DNA from: Eimeria necatrix
Taxonomy: Eukaryota > Apicomplexa > Conoidasida > Eucoccidiorida > Eimeriidae
Assembly (NCBI RefSeq): GCF_000499385.1
Contig: NW_013654796.1
Location: forward strand, 798 to 64,797
Direction of reading: 5' to 3'
Length of the DNA: 64,000 bases
The notes under the pieces are model-generated. The model ran no database searches. It had not been told where the DNA came from and saw only the letters and a program-made list of their open reading frames with translations. Below are positions 38,489-51,200 of the stretch, in pieces. How positions within the stretch are numbered: the first letter of the stretch is position 1; each line of letters opens with the position of its first letter. The translations under genes and the position numbers were made by a program.

Positions 38489-41400
38489 CCTGCGCCTTCA
38501 ATGAAATGGACCGGGAAAGGCGAGAATTCGGATGGCCATGAGGCGCGAAGGCAGGGAGAAGAAGATTATCCAGCAAATCTCAGTTTATGTTTGGCTGAAC
38601 ACATGATTGTAGAGGGACATGGCGATTAAATTAAACACTTCAAAAATGTAGTGGAAAGGCCTTCTGAAGCATGCACCGCCTGTATGATTTCCAGCACGAA
38701 CTTTAGCGGACAACGCGCAGCATGCCGCCTACAAAGCAGTGCCGATGATTGGAAACAGGAATATGCACGTTGTGTGAGACATAGGAGTGAAATTAATCCC
38801 ATGTTCTCCGAGAGCTGCCTAAATAAAGTACGGATTTGATGTTGCGCGAACCTGCGTCTATCGGCGTAAGTCGTGTACCAGGTGCCTCCAACATCTTCTC
38901 CCCTGAAAAGTTCCTCAGATTTTGCGTTCCTCTTGTGCCAGCAATATTAAACCAAAAATAACGAGCCGATGATTTGCATGCTACCTGGCAACGGGCCTAT
39001 GAGTAGGCATCGGTCCACTGAACTAGCCAGTCGGCTGCTGCCTCCAACTCATCCTCGAAGCACGGCAAAGGGCCCAGCACAAGGAGGTCCCAAAGAAGCG
39101 AAAGCTCAAAATATGTACGGCAAAATATATATTTCGTTTGTCTATAGTCTCTTAAGAGGGAATGTTGAGCGAAAAGCATGCAGGAGGGCCCCGCAGCGTC
39201 TTCAGGAGTTGAGTTCCAAGAAGGCTCCCGAGTACAGTATCAAAGACTGAAACGGTTATCTTCGTGAGAGACATAATCCTTAAGAAGACAATTTTGTGTC
39301 TGATTCATTCTGGGATGTGCTCTACTGTGAGGTAGCAAAGATTCCGTGCGCCGACGCTCGCAAGTTGCGAACACGACGCTTCTACACACTATTCAAAGTC
39401 CGGTCCTTCAGCTTGTGCGATCTTGAATTTTATTATCTTTTGAGTGCTGCCTGGGCTTAATAGTGTGATTTTTGGGCACGTTTGTGTGCCGTCTGCTGGA
39501 CTGACTGTTTATTGTATCTCGTGGCAGTGAAATTCCCTTCTGCTGAAGTTCTGCCGCTGGAAGATGACTATTTTCACTGGATCTCTATAAGCTATTCTGC
39601 AAAATTCTTATACTTGTATATTGGGCTTCTACTTCAAGCTCATTTTAGTATAACCCAAGGTGTGGTGGAGATGGTCTATTGAGGGCAACTGCTTGCTGAC
39701 ACGATGGATCTCTTCTTTTTGACTTGTCGACTTGCCTTCGTGTGTTTCCTACTTCGCCTAGTGCAAGCCCATGTGTTTAAGCATTAAAGCTATATTCTCT
39801 AAACTGCCCTAGACACATTTCTATTAATACATAACCAAGTGCATGAAAGCCAGCACCATAGTGTAAGTGGAGGACACTGAGTAGTTTTCACGATAATTCA
39901 GTTTCGTAATGATTTTACGAAATAGAGTAACCGTGAAAAGGCTTGGAGAATAATATTGTACTGCTGGCGCTACAGCCATGATTAGGATGGTAGAGATCTG
40001 TGCTCGTGGACTGATACACGCTCAGTTCAAGGATAGATGAGTTCCGCATTCCCAAAATGCGAGCAGGAGATTGAAAATAACCAAATTGGGTCTTTGATTG
40101 CAAAACAAATCACTGGGGAGGGAAACTAGGGAGGCGTGGACACTAGAGTGCGCAGCATTACGGCGTAGCCCAGAAATGGCATTTAGATCCACTTCAAGGG
40201 AATCAGATTCAAAGTATATAGACTTAAATACTGAATAAAAGCTAATAACCATACGAGAGGTCATACTGTTCCAGCGATCAGACCTACTATGGAGCCCTTC
40301 AGGTCAATCCAGGGCTTGGAGATCGCAAGAGGCACTCCAGCTGCGTTGCGTGGCAATGCACTGAGGAAGAAAAGAAGGTCAAAGCTGAACAAATATACCC
40401 TTGGGGGGACTGGCATACAATGATGCTTCTCTAACTATTTTCTTTTTTTACCTTTGTCTTTATTAAGTAGAATTACGTATGAACCTATGTAGCCAGAAAA
40501 AGAGAGACACGAGTGAGCCAAGCCGAAATTAGCAACAAATGAAGAAGTCACTGCTATATATTATTTCTTTGAAATAAAAATTCTCGTTTCATCTTTTAAT
40601 TAAGGCTTGTACTTTGTTGGGCCTTGAATTCTCGTCCTGCTTCCCTTTAGCTACTGTTCAGTCTGAACATTAAGTAGATTTCTGCGTATTCTTTTCTACA
40701 GAGGGCTGGTTTTCTCATATTTCTAGTGCCCTTGAGCTCTAGGTGGCGCGAACTCTGCAGTCAGCGTATGTCTTTTGCTACCACTTTGTGTGGAAAGTGA
40801 CTCAGCGCCCGGTCACAGATTTTCTCGAGCGCTTTGGTTAAGATTCGATGCGGGAGAGCTCGAACTGCTTATGTCGGTGGCACGAAGAGCCTTCTGGCGT
40901 ATCACGACTTCAAAAGATTTGGTTTAAGCAATGACTGCTCGTATTGTATGCCAATTCGAGGGCGAAGAGTGCCGTTCATCACACTGATGGTTAATGCGCA
41001 TCTGTTCCGCGGTACAGTTAGTGCGTTCGCCTTGTCCATGGCTGAGGAAGCAAAGAACATAACACGCTCAATGTTGAGGTGATTGCAGAGCTGTTTCATT
41101 AATTCCGATTGAAAATGGGGGCTTCTGACGGAAATGAGCACCTCAGAGAAACTCTGGTAGCGAATAACACAGCAAGCAGCAACATCAAGAGTGCCACCTG
41201 CTGTGGACGTCTTGTTCATGGACATGAAGTGAGCCTGTTTGGCCAGATAATCCAGAAAAACCAGTCATTGAATACCAGTGAAAATGAAAGGCAGACCAGC
41301 TATCATGACTTCAAGGCCAAGAAGGAACGATAATCAGGAACAAGAAGGGAGTTTCCATGCGGAATCTGCTAACTTCCCTCCTGCTCGCTTGCGGACTGCC

Positions 41401-41776
41401 AGCTGATCGGTTGCCCCACTAGTGAGTCTGCGTGGCAGCAGTAGAGTTTGATGGGCATGCGGGCCTGTTGGTCGCTGCCCTGCAAGTCAGATGTTTAGTA
41501 GCAGTACCGGATGCTTTTCAGCACCTCAAATGCCTGGGGTACCTTCTGCGCTGCGTCTCACCGTATGCACTGTTCGAGCTGTGTGCAGTCGGGGACGGCG
41601 TGGTACTACAGTGACTTTGCCTGGCCAGCGTCACCTTCTGGGAATGCCGGAACTGGGACGCTGGAACGGGCATCAGAGGCCCTACTAAACTGCTATGCTA
41701 AATGACAGATTAGCCTTTCTTGGTGCTCCTTTAATATGTAAATGGTGGGGAAATGTTCTATACCTTGTAGGGCTAG
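38489..41776. other. No recognisable gene, 3.3 kb
   Basis: Longest gene-free stretch of the repeat-poor part. Only ORFs under 110 codons. AT-rich blocks near 39780-39960 and 40430-40620. Nothing motif-bearing was seen. Confidence 0.4.
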
Positions 41777-42829
41777 TCAGTTGTTAACTCCCTGTTGCGC
41801 AATCGTTAGGTGAATCGCAATAGCCTGAGCTATGCTCAATGACTCCTTTATAGGCATTCCGGGCTTTGCTTCGCGGCATGCCTTGCAACGTTGGATAGTG
41901 CGCTGAAGAAGTGTATCCCCCTCTGCTGCAGTCGTTAGGGACGCCTTTCGGGCCAGCATCTCGTACGCTTGCTCAGCTGGAGTCCGCCCCCGCGTCCTCT
42001 ATGGCTGCTTCTCTTGCTCCTCTGCGTTTCGTGTCCTTTTGAGCGGTAGATTGCGCCATTGAGCATGAACGTAGGTTCGTTTCCTTCCGGACTGAATGTA
42101 TGAAGAAGTCTAGCAAGTGCAGCCTCATCACCGCAAAGTCGACATTTTGCTGCTCCCCATTAGCAACGACGAAACGGCACCCCTTGTTGTGAATGCCGTA
42201 CGCGCAGTTCCAATCACTCAATTCTGATTGGTCTAACGAAACTATGCAGTGGGCCTTCTGCAGAAGAGCTGATGTCTAACTATTTCAAAAACAAGCGCTC
42301 CTGTTCCCACACTGCACAGTAAACCCTCGCCCTCATCTGCCAGCTCCCTAAAACTTTGATCTCGCCATTACTGCGGTCCGGTTTCATCGCTATCAGAAGC
42401 CTCATGCGGTTTGTTTCCTTATTCTTCCCCGCAGCCTGCGTGCTGACAAGAGTTCCACCAGATAGCTCTTCCTAATAGCGAACATTTCTTCCTTCTTTCA
42501 ACATACAGCCTGGGCTCTTATTTTCTCTACACTTCCGGCATCCTTTTATTGTTGCTTCAGGAGCCTCTGCTTCCAGCTGAAGGGGACTTCGATGGCATGT
42601 AGCGTTCTTTTGATAACACACAACACCCCTCCACCTTGTCGCTGGCGCCTACTAGGTTTGTCTCCTGCAATTCCCAGGCTTTGCCGTATGAGAACTGCCT
42701 TTGCTCTCCCTCCTTGTGGGGCCTTTTAGTGCCCGTTCTCTTTTTTAAAAATTTTGGCCCTTTTGCCTTCATTCAGTTTGAGCAGCGCAATCCTTATAGT
42801 AGTGCCCATCATCTCCGCACCTCTTGCAG
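41777..42829 (-). CDS. Possible CCHC zinc-knuckle gene, fragmentary
   Basis: Minus-strand coding-like blocks: an exon starting at 42829 after acceptor gcgcag reads CKRCGDDGHYYKDC, an exact CX2CX4HX4C zinc knuckle; an exon from about 42258 (acceptor cttctgcag) reads KAHCIVSLDQSELSDWNCAY ... FAVMRLHLLDFFIHSVRKE; and a last block from about 41989 reads EQAYEMLARKASLTTAAEG ... SIAQAIAIHLTIAQQGVNN to a stop at 41777. Phase links between them were not established, and they could belong to two genes. Zinc knuckles usually bind single-stranded RNA or DNA. No retroelement protein was seen next to it. Confidence 0.4.
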
Positions 42830-44807
42830 CTGCGCGGCAGAGAACATACGTCTTCTTGTCACTTCGTGGCATCCGACATCGCCACCCTTTCTTCGCAGAT
42901 TTCTAGCGGGTAACCAGTAGTGGCGACAAAACCAGGAATAGTGTTTCTTGAAGCCTATGCTCTTCTGCATAGCTGCCTTTGTTTTGAAGAGTGGCGTCCT
43001 GCCCTTTTAGCCTGTGATAATATAGGGACTTCGAAAATTAAAAGGCAAAAGCTGTATTACAAGCCTCACGGGCTATGGTGCATTCACTGGTCGCCGCTGG
43101 TCTTATGGGCTATGCCACATTTAGAGATAGAAGCCTATTTAGGGCAGTATGTTTGGATTTTACCCTGAATTCTTCCCAGTCGCAGGGACACTGAGGACAG
43201 TGTAGAGTCACAAAAAGCCCTCCATATGGGCCCAAAACTGCATTCTTCTCGCAAAATGTGGCTAACAAAATAATGCTATTAAATTGGGTAAATAGGGGGA
43301 AAGCCGACGAGCCAATATGCAGGGACCAAAATAATATGGGAGAAACTTTCAACGTTCTTGCTGAACGTTGAAAGGCGAAAGTAATACGGGAGAAACTTTC
43401 AACGTTCTTGCTGAACGTTGAAAGTTTTTCCCGTATTACTTTCGCCCCTTGCATACTGGCACGAACAAGTTTCAAAAATCACTTTTTAAATGTGCCAGTT
43501 GTGTTTTTTAATGCTGTCCAGTTGTAATTCGTGCCGAGCAACGCAGCGTGAAACCAGAGTCACCTCATACCGCTTCGTCTGGGGACACCAGCCCGAACCT
43601 ACAGTATTTGCGCTCGGCAACGTGGCGAAAAGCCAGCAAATTCCCCATACATTGTTTAATCGGAAACTGCTAGCCGTATTTCTTCAGAATTGGCCAATGT
43701 TGCAACCAGCTGCGATGGGCCTATCTTCCAAGAAAATGATTCATCTGTCTGGTGTGATGCATCGTGAGATGCCCTGATCGCCGGAGAGCTTTAATACACA
43801 CTTCATTAAGACACCGGAGAACTGTCAGGTTTCCCTCCGTTTTGCCAATTCTGTGGAAACCATCCCTAGCTTCTACCAGACCAGAACCCCTGCTGCGGAT
43901 ATACGGAACCTTGGCGATAGTGACGGTTTTTATCCTCTTAGTAGAAAACAAAACAAGAAGATAGTGCAGCAGTCAAGCATTTGAAGTCATTTTCTGCGGT
44001 GACACTTGAGGAAACCAGAGCGCATTCAAGTTACCCATCACAACTGCTTTGAAACGGCACCTAGCATGAACAATGCCAGTACTCAATTGAGCGCTACGGG
44101 AAAACAAATTGGTCGTAGCTGATTACTAGGTTTCAGATCATACAGTTGAATTGATCAACCCAACAAAATACGGGAATTGTAGCATCTGCTGCACTTTTGC
44201 GTTTCTCTTGTCCTGAGCGGTGACACACAAAATACCTCCGCATTTAAGATAGGCGTACTTCACCGGAATCAGGAAAACATGTTTAGATAATCAAAGATAT
44301 GTCATTTTGCTTAATATACTAATATAGAGACACGCAAGGTAATCTCCGCGATTGTGGGGGCCCCTTCCCAACTGAGCAGCGTGAGGCGCGCTTTTCTCTG
44401 GCGTTGTGCAGGTCGCAGGGAGGGAGGGCGTCGAAAAGAGGTGAACTTGCAATCCATGTCTTCTGAATTTTCTTGGTTTTGTTTTTTTGTGAGCTACGCT
44501 GATTTAGGAAATTCCCGTTTTCCGGCCGTCGTCTTTGTCAGGCGTGCCTGCGCTCCCGTTCCGTCTTGCGTGGGGTGCTGCGTTGCTGCTTTCCACAGGT
44601 TTCGCCTTGTGGCTGTTTCTGTGGGTTCGCAGCGTCTGTACAAGGCTCTAACTACTTTTATGAGGAAAAGAACCCAGCAGTCGTGAAACACTGGGTTATT
44701 GCGAACCGAAAGTTCTCGCGCTTTCCGAAACCCCCTTGCCAGTGAGCCGAAGCCAGAGGTTTCAACCCACTTCCGCTGGTGCCTTTGTCCCTCGGCAAAT
44801 TTGCAGA
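42830..44807. other. No recognisable gene; contains a strong hairpin
   Basis: ORFs up to 121 codons without motifs. A near-perfect inverted repeat at 43346-43446 is listed separately. The interval to the right would hold the reticulon promoter. Confidence 0.4.
43346..43446. repeat. Tandem fold-back element with 34-bp arms
   Basis: The main hairpin has arms 43374-43407 and 43413-43446 with 33 of 34 positions complementary and a 5-base loop ttgct. Directly upstream a shorter copy of its tip (arms 43346-43357 and 43363-43374, same loop) is repeated in tandem. Confidence 0.93.
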
Positions 44808-45380
44808 ATGGGGAGCTCACAAGAATGCGGCGGCTGCACTGTGGCCCGCCTACTTGGCCTCGAGTCTCGAACAAACAGCCTGGCCCTCTTCGTGTCGGTG
44901 AACCTGTTCTACTTCCTCGTCTTTGCAATGGGAAAGAGCATGGTCTCTCTCCTTTGCTACCTGTGCCTTGCTCCAGTCATGCTTGGGCTGTTACTAAAGG
45001 CACTGCATCTCACTCCGACACAGGAGGGGCCCTGGGAAATTGTCAGCCGGTCCGGCATAGAGTCCAAGGTGGAGTGGCTCTACGATCGGACTAACCAGTT
45101 CCTGGAGTTTTGCCGGGACGTTTGCTTGTGGAAGAACGTGTTCTTCACGACGAAGGTGTGCTGCGCGCTGCTGACGCTCGGTTATGTTTCTTCATTCTTG
45201 TCATTTGCCAGCCTCGTGTTCGTCTCGACTTGGAGCTGGTTTTTGTACAGCAGCTGTTCTTCGCTCTTCCACGAGACTATATACCCGGTCGTCTCCCCCT
45301 ACATCAAGTTAGCAAACCAGGCATTCCACAAAGTATTCCAGTCTATTCCAAAGATGGAAGCGAGTGATAAAAAGCACTAG
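44808..45380 (+). CDS. Reticulon-domain ER membrane protein
   Basis: 190-residue ORF from ATG at 44808 (gcagaATGG). Two long hydrophobic hairpins, about residues 24-64 (SLALFVSVNLFYFLVF ... LCYLCLAPVMLGLLL) and about 108-148 (NVFFTTKVCCALLTLGYVSSF ... STWSWFLYSS), are separated by a polar loop of about 45 residues and followed by a short tail IYPVVSPYIKLANQAFHKVF with a basic end (SDKKH). This is the reticulon homology domain layout and spacing, with the typical Y..P.I.....KIP-like tail. Reticulons wedge into the ER membrane and shape tubules. The C-terminal KKH might act as a weak ER-retrieval signal. The coding region is intronless; upstream sequence may contain a leader exon. Confidence 0.75.
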   Translation: MGSSQECGGCTVARLLGLESRTNSLALFVSVNLFYFLVFAMGKSMVSLLCYLCLAPVMLGLLLKALHLTPTQEGPWEIVSRSGIESKVEWLYDRTNQFLEFCRDVCLWKNVFFTTKVCCALLTLGYVSSFLSFASLVFVSTWSWFLYSSCSSLFHETIYPVVSPYIKLANQAFHKVFQSIPKMEASDKKH

Positions 45381-48208
45381 TGGGGCTAGTAGGTGCTCGT
45401 GGGACCGAAGAGGTCCCTCCGTAACCTTTGCTCGCCTATCTGTAATTACGTCAATGTAAAGGGGAGCTATAATTCGCGGCTTCAGGGGAGCTGTGCTAGA
45501 GACAGACTCCCATACCGTACAGCAGCGGCCTATGCAAGCCCGCATGGCCGGCGGTGGCAGGACTAGTCCCGTCTCGCACGAGGCTGTTTCTAATTTAGTG
45601 TGTTGGACGCACCAGGGGCAGGGCAAGTTTGGGGGACTATTTTCGTCTCGCATGAGGCTATTTCTAATTCAGTGCGTTGGACGCCAGCTTAGCCTCAGTC
45701 ACTTCACAGCGCCATCGCTGTTGCCCTTCGTTGGGGCGAATTTACTTAGCAGCCGCCTGTGCTCTTTGCTGCTGTAACCAGCGCTCTTTCGGCGGCTTTC
45801 GCCGGAGCTTTGTTGCTAGTTATCTGTAGGTATTCCACAACCGTCGTCGCCACTGCAGTGCATTGAGCTACAGTTTAGTTTAAGGTGGGCGTCTCAGATT
45901 TCTTCAGAAGCACATGAGGCCTGCCGCCACACAACATGGAGGCAGGGCAAGGGGCCCTGTTTTGTTCTTATTGCCGCCGCAGTTGGCTCGGCGGCTGGCT
46001 GGTGCGCTTTCGGTCAGTCTATCGCCCCCTATTGTCTAGCCGCTTTACAGTGGAGCACACTTCAGGGTACTTGCGACCTAGGCAGCTAACTGCGCAGACG
46101 CTGAGACACAGACTTTTCGCACACACGGCAGAGTTTCCAATCTTTCACCGGATGCTACGAGCTATCCAAAGAGCAGGCACTACGGCACCCGGAGGCACAG
46201 CACGCGCAGCCACGCTGAGTTTGTAAACCGGAGTGAGTTGGCACACCGGGGCGTTGCCACTCTCCAAGTCCTTCGTGCGGCGCACCCGCCACGAAATGGC
46301 GGAACTACTTCATATACAACGGGGACTGCAGCTGAGGTGCATGCCCTCTATTGTTAGATGCACCCCACGCGTCTGCCGCCACGCGAGGGATACTAAGTCG
46401 TGGGGGAGGCGGGACACGGAACGCTTGGAGAAAGGAGGAAGACTGGGACACTCTTTCCGTTCACTTCAAATAGTTGAAGAGGTCCTTCGCAACCTGAGGA
46501 ATACAACACCCGCGGCAGCCTAACTTCGGTGCGCCAGCAGAGTCGCTGTTCACTTATCATCCTTCACCTCAGCATCGAAAAAGCAAAATACGCTGGGTTT
46601 GACACCACTGGATATGACTCTACAGTGTTTAAGGCAGCCAAAAGTGACAAGCGCGCCAGTGTGCTGGCTTGTTTTGGGCATGGATCAGCAAGACCGGCAC
46701 ATCTGAGTTTGCGCATTCGGGCAAGAATTGCTTACACATCTGTCCACACACGTCTGCAGCTCCTCAAACTGCCCTGAACAGTTCCCCCGTCCGTCAGTAC
46801 GAGCCTTGAGGCGCTCGCAGCAAGCCTACACGGCCTCAAGGCAATACGCAGCAGTATGAACACATGGAGAGAAAGTAGCTCGACGGAAAGAGAGGACCGC
46901 ATAGAGTGACAGGTAAGGAGCCATGAAGCGCAACGCAGATTTGGCACGGGCAAATCTACGTAGGTGGAGGGGGACAATGTAGTCGACACAAACTACGGAA
47001 GAACCAAGTCGCACCACAGATAGCTACACATACATTTCCTGTGTCCCAGGAACGCATGGCAAGAAACCGGGGACCGCTCAGGAGGGCCAACAACAGGGGG
47101 CAGTTCAGCCAAAAAGAAACACAGAGAGGGCATACAGCAGCACGCGCATGCCCGTAGTAGAGGTGGCGAGATACGCAGGAAGTTAGCGCAAGCCTATGCA
47201 TAAAAGAAACGAAGGGTTATGCACTCTGCCCCAAACAATACAGGAGCCCACGCAGAGGGGAGTCTGCACTAGGTAGCACCCCAGCAGCTGGCTGCAGCCC
47301 ACTGCAAAGACACGTGCCATAACAAATCCCTCGTGTACGTACTGAGTATTCATGTACCCATCTGCTGCACTTGGTTGTGCAAGCAGGAGCCAGTTTCTTC
47401 TTCGGGTCCACAAGGCGCTCGCTTGGGTCCTTGGGCGGGATATATTTTGGGTAATGCACCCCAAACTCAGCGTAGAAAGGGAACGACATTTCCCGCAGTG
47501 TTCGGGAAAGGGGTCCTCAATACGTCAGAGAAAGATCTTGGTGATCCTCCTGTTGCCAGAGGGAGGCATACAAGAGGTTCGCGCTTGAAGCTCCGTTCAA
47601 AACAGGATGCCTTCACAATGGCATTTACGCAGAATCTTTTTTTCTTTGAGAAAAGACGGAATTGTTGATGTACCCGCTGGTGCCTCCCATAATGCATGCT
47701 ATGCGCCGTCAGTGTAGAAGGAAACAGCCCCAAAGCTTCACTACTAAATAGCGGTTTCATCCCTTTTGTGGAGCGGATCGCATTTCTTGTTTTATGTATA
47801 GGTATACATATTTTTACTTCCTGCCTCGGTAGATTTGGAAGGAGTGTTTGCAGCGAGCACACACTGAAGCACCAAAGCTACCCTGTAGAGCTGCTCCGTA
47901 ATCGTTTTCTTCTTCGCGTTTGCCGAATTATTATTTGGTGTACGGCTCCTCTACTTTGTTTTTTACCCCTTAGATACTTGCAGGCTCTTCTGTAGGCCTC
48001 GCTGACTGGGATTAATAGCTTTTGACTGGGGGTCTCCTCTAGTCGTCGTAACACCCGCCTGTTGCGCCTTTTGTCCGAGTACTTTAGGGTCCCCTCCTGA
48101 CCAGTCGCCTTTGTTGCTCTTATCTGGCTTAATAGGAGTGTTTTCCGTTGTTTACGTATCATTTGGATTTTTACCACTGCGGGTGCTGTCCACATCGTCC
48201 TAGCCGCC
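45381..48208. other. No recognisable gene
   Basis: Several ORFs under 135 codons on both strands, none with motifs or consistent splice structure. Two similar short blocks (gtctcgca(c/t)gaggctgtttctaatt...gtgttggacgc) recur at 45570 and 45645, a diverged local duplication of about 75 bases. Confidence 0.4.
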
Positions 48209-51200
48209 ATGGCGTGGATGATCCCGAACGAACTGTCCGATATCGTTGCTGTCAAGTCCTCTTTGCCAACCCCCTCTACAGAAGAATGTTTTTACTGGCC
48301 TCAGGAGAGGCAGTGGGTACCAGAACGGCTTGTGAGGAAGCTCAAAGCCGCGGAGAAGAAGCAGTTACAGGGTGTAAAAGCCATTGTACAGAAGGCTGCC
48401 TCAGGTGGGCCGTTTCCCCTCATTGCAAGCGCAGTGCTGACCTTTTATAACTTTTGGTGAGTAATCGTAATCTCGTCTTCCTCACATGCCGATTTTCGGC
48501 AGTTGGTTCACTTAGGTGGAATTCGTCTTTTGCTGCATAGCCCGTCTCGCGGTTTCTTCTCTCTTTTCACCATGTACATGCATCTTTACACGGGTTGCTT
48601 CTCAAAATGCGCAGTGGATGCCATCGTATTTCAATATTTGTAGACACACAGACATAGGATGACTGCTTTGATGGTAGACGTCTATTTCCCACTTATGTGC
48701 CTCAGCTGGTTCCTTATGAAGCAGGCTTCTGTCATTTTGTTGTTACAGGCCAGAGCAAGTGCCGCAAATGTGGGGGTGCCATTGCCAAGGGCACGCTACG
48801 TGTGGGCTACCCCACCTCAGACCCCCGCGGGGCGTACGAAGTGCTCTGCTGCTGGTTGCATGTGGGCTGCAGCAGCGAGCTTTTTTCCATGTTTTTACAA
48901 CGTGAAGCAGAGGGAAATCTCGTCGATCAATTGAGGGAAGATTTGATTGTTTCCTTGACCTGCTTAGAATCATCTGCGGGAGCAGCAGCAGAGAGAACAG
49001 CCAAGGCTGAAGTAGAGAACGGAGGGGTTAAGGCGCCACCCGTTGAAGATCCCCCACCTGTAAAGAAGGAGGACCCACAAATTCGCAGGACACGAGTTTC
49101 TTCAAGATGCAGCATTCCGAACAAAGCGGAAGAACAAGACAAAACAGACGAAAACAAGGAGGCGCCCAGTGTCGCATCAACCGCGGCCCCTAGAAGCACT
49201 GGCTCCTCCGCGTCCGCATCTTCCAATGCCGACGATGCTTCTAGCGATTCTGGGGGCCCCACGAACTCTGGGGGACATAAAGTGGATAATGAGGATAAGA
49301 AGGAGGAAGCTCTGTCTACGCGGGATCGTCTGCTGCTAGAAAGGTCGAGCTGCATTATTTCGACAGAACGTTTGTGTCTGATGGCTGATGATCTCTCCTC
49401 ATGTGAACAGCACAGGGTCCAGGAAGCTCTGGCCGAAGCTGCTCGTCGGCTCTTTTTCCCAACTGAGGTGCAAGCGGAGGCACTGACCAACAATGTCGCA
49501 GCTGAAGAAGTGATAGAAAAACTCGTCAAGAGAGAAATCAAGGGACGCGTAGCTTCGCCTGAAGGGTTGCTTTTGCCGCTATTGCCTTTCCAGGAGGAGG
49601 GATTGTGGTGGCTGACACAGCAGGAGACGTCTCATATTAAGGGAGGCATCTTGGCTGATGAAATGGGTGAGGAACAAGCCGCATAATCCGTATTTGGATA
49701 TTCTTATCTTGAATTTGGCAGCAACCAAATTGCCTTGGTTCGGCGCCTTACTTTAGTGGGAATGTGAGCCTCTCTTGCTCGCTTTCAGACCCTTTGCACT
49801 TCTGCTTTATTCCTTGTAGTCTCCATCTCCGTTCTTTACATAACTCAGGCTGCTAACAGTTTGACGTGTCAGCGGACCTATTAGCTTTTATATATCTGGA
49901 ACAGATGTTTCGAGTTTTGGATTGAAACGTGTCTGCTGTTTGAAAGAACCTACACCTTATTGCGTGCACATTGCACATTACGCCCACGGTGGACAGGTCG
50001 ACCTGCATACGTGTGAAGCTAATGCTTTATTGGTTTTTACTTGCCTATGCGTTCTGCCTGTGCATTTGAGATGCGTAGCCTTGATTCACATTTTTGCCTC
50101 TTATGTGTTTGTGTGTTGTTTTGTGTCGGCATGCACGCTTGTGGGCATTTTACGGCAAAGGGATGGGTAAGACAATCCAAATCATATCTCTTCTTCTATG
50201 CCGCCCGTTTCCCCCGCTCCCACAATCTGTACCTTCGTTGGTACGGTCAAGCGTGTGCTCGACGCTGATAGTGACCCCGCTAGCTGCACTGCTACAGTGG
50301 AAAAGTGAGCTCGACAGGTTTGTTGTTCCGGGACGCCTCTCTGTGCTTATCTACCACGGATCGCAGAGGCGGGCCCTCCACTCAGCACTCCATCAGTATG
50401 ACGTTGTTCTAACTACCTACCAAACTGTGGAGCAGGACTTTCGCAAGCAAACAAATAAACACAAAGTCCCTTGCGAGGTATTGACGAGGATCCACTAGCG
50501 CTGGTGTGGGCCTATAAAGCCGCACTTGTGTCTCCTACAGATGCCGCTCAAGTGAATATGTTGCTCCATATATGCGTATGCATACAGATGTGCAGCACTC
50601 GTGTACATGGCTATTTGCCGTGTACGGCGTATTCAAAATTTCTCGATGCGCATGGGATGGAAGTCATCTTTCTGTGAACTCTCTCATGTAGCTGATGTCT
50701 GACTCAGGGCTTGCTCTTAATGCAGGACATTATTTGCGTCTCCGTGGCTGCTTTTGCCTTTGCATCTGGAAATCCTGGAAATGCCTCTGAACTTCACCTT
50801 CCCGTCAATATTTGTTTCTGTTTGGCCTCTGTGCAGTACTGCCATCGTCTCTTCATGAGGGACAAATTACTCATACACCAGAAGTACTTCTGCGGTCCTG
50901 ATGCCCAGCGTACGGCAAAGCAACGGCTGACGGAACGTAAGGTGGACGAAGCCACAGAACGGGCGATGGTGACGCTCAATATTATCAACGCCGAGGGCAG
51001 AGAACGGAATGAGCCAAACGGAACGCCGACCGCAGCAGGTAGGAAGCAGACCAGCAAGAAGAGAAAGAATGCACCACCAGGAGGGCGTGCTGAACCGGCA
51101 ACCTTTGTTCCTACACCTGGCAATTGCCTAAAAGAGCTGCTTCAGCAAGCAAACATTGATCCTGATGAGCTGAGACCGATGCCCTGGCTAGGTCCGCATG

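Noticed and set aside
42773..43446. Retrotransposon built from the zinc knuckle and the nearby hairpin
   Set aside because: No reverse transcriptase, integrase, protease or long terminal repeat was found within several kilobases.
45381..48208. tRNA or rRNA genes
   Set aside because: I looked here and in the other gene-free stretches for cloverleaf-like arms and conserved rRNA blocks and saw none by eye; a covariance-model scan would be needed to exclude them.
48927..49541. 204-codon minus-strand ORF opposite RAD16 exon 2
   Set aside because: It mirrors the Ser/Glu-rich coding strand; the sense frame is fixed by the zinc finger and helicase motifs on each side.
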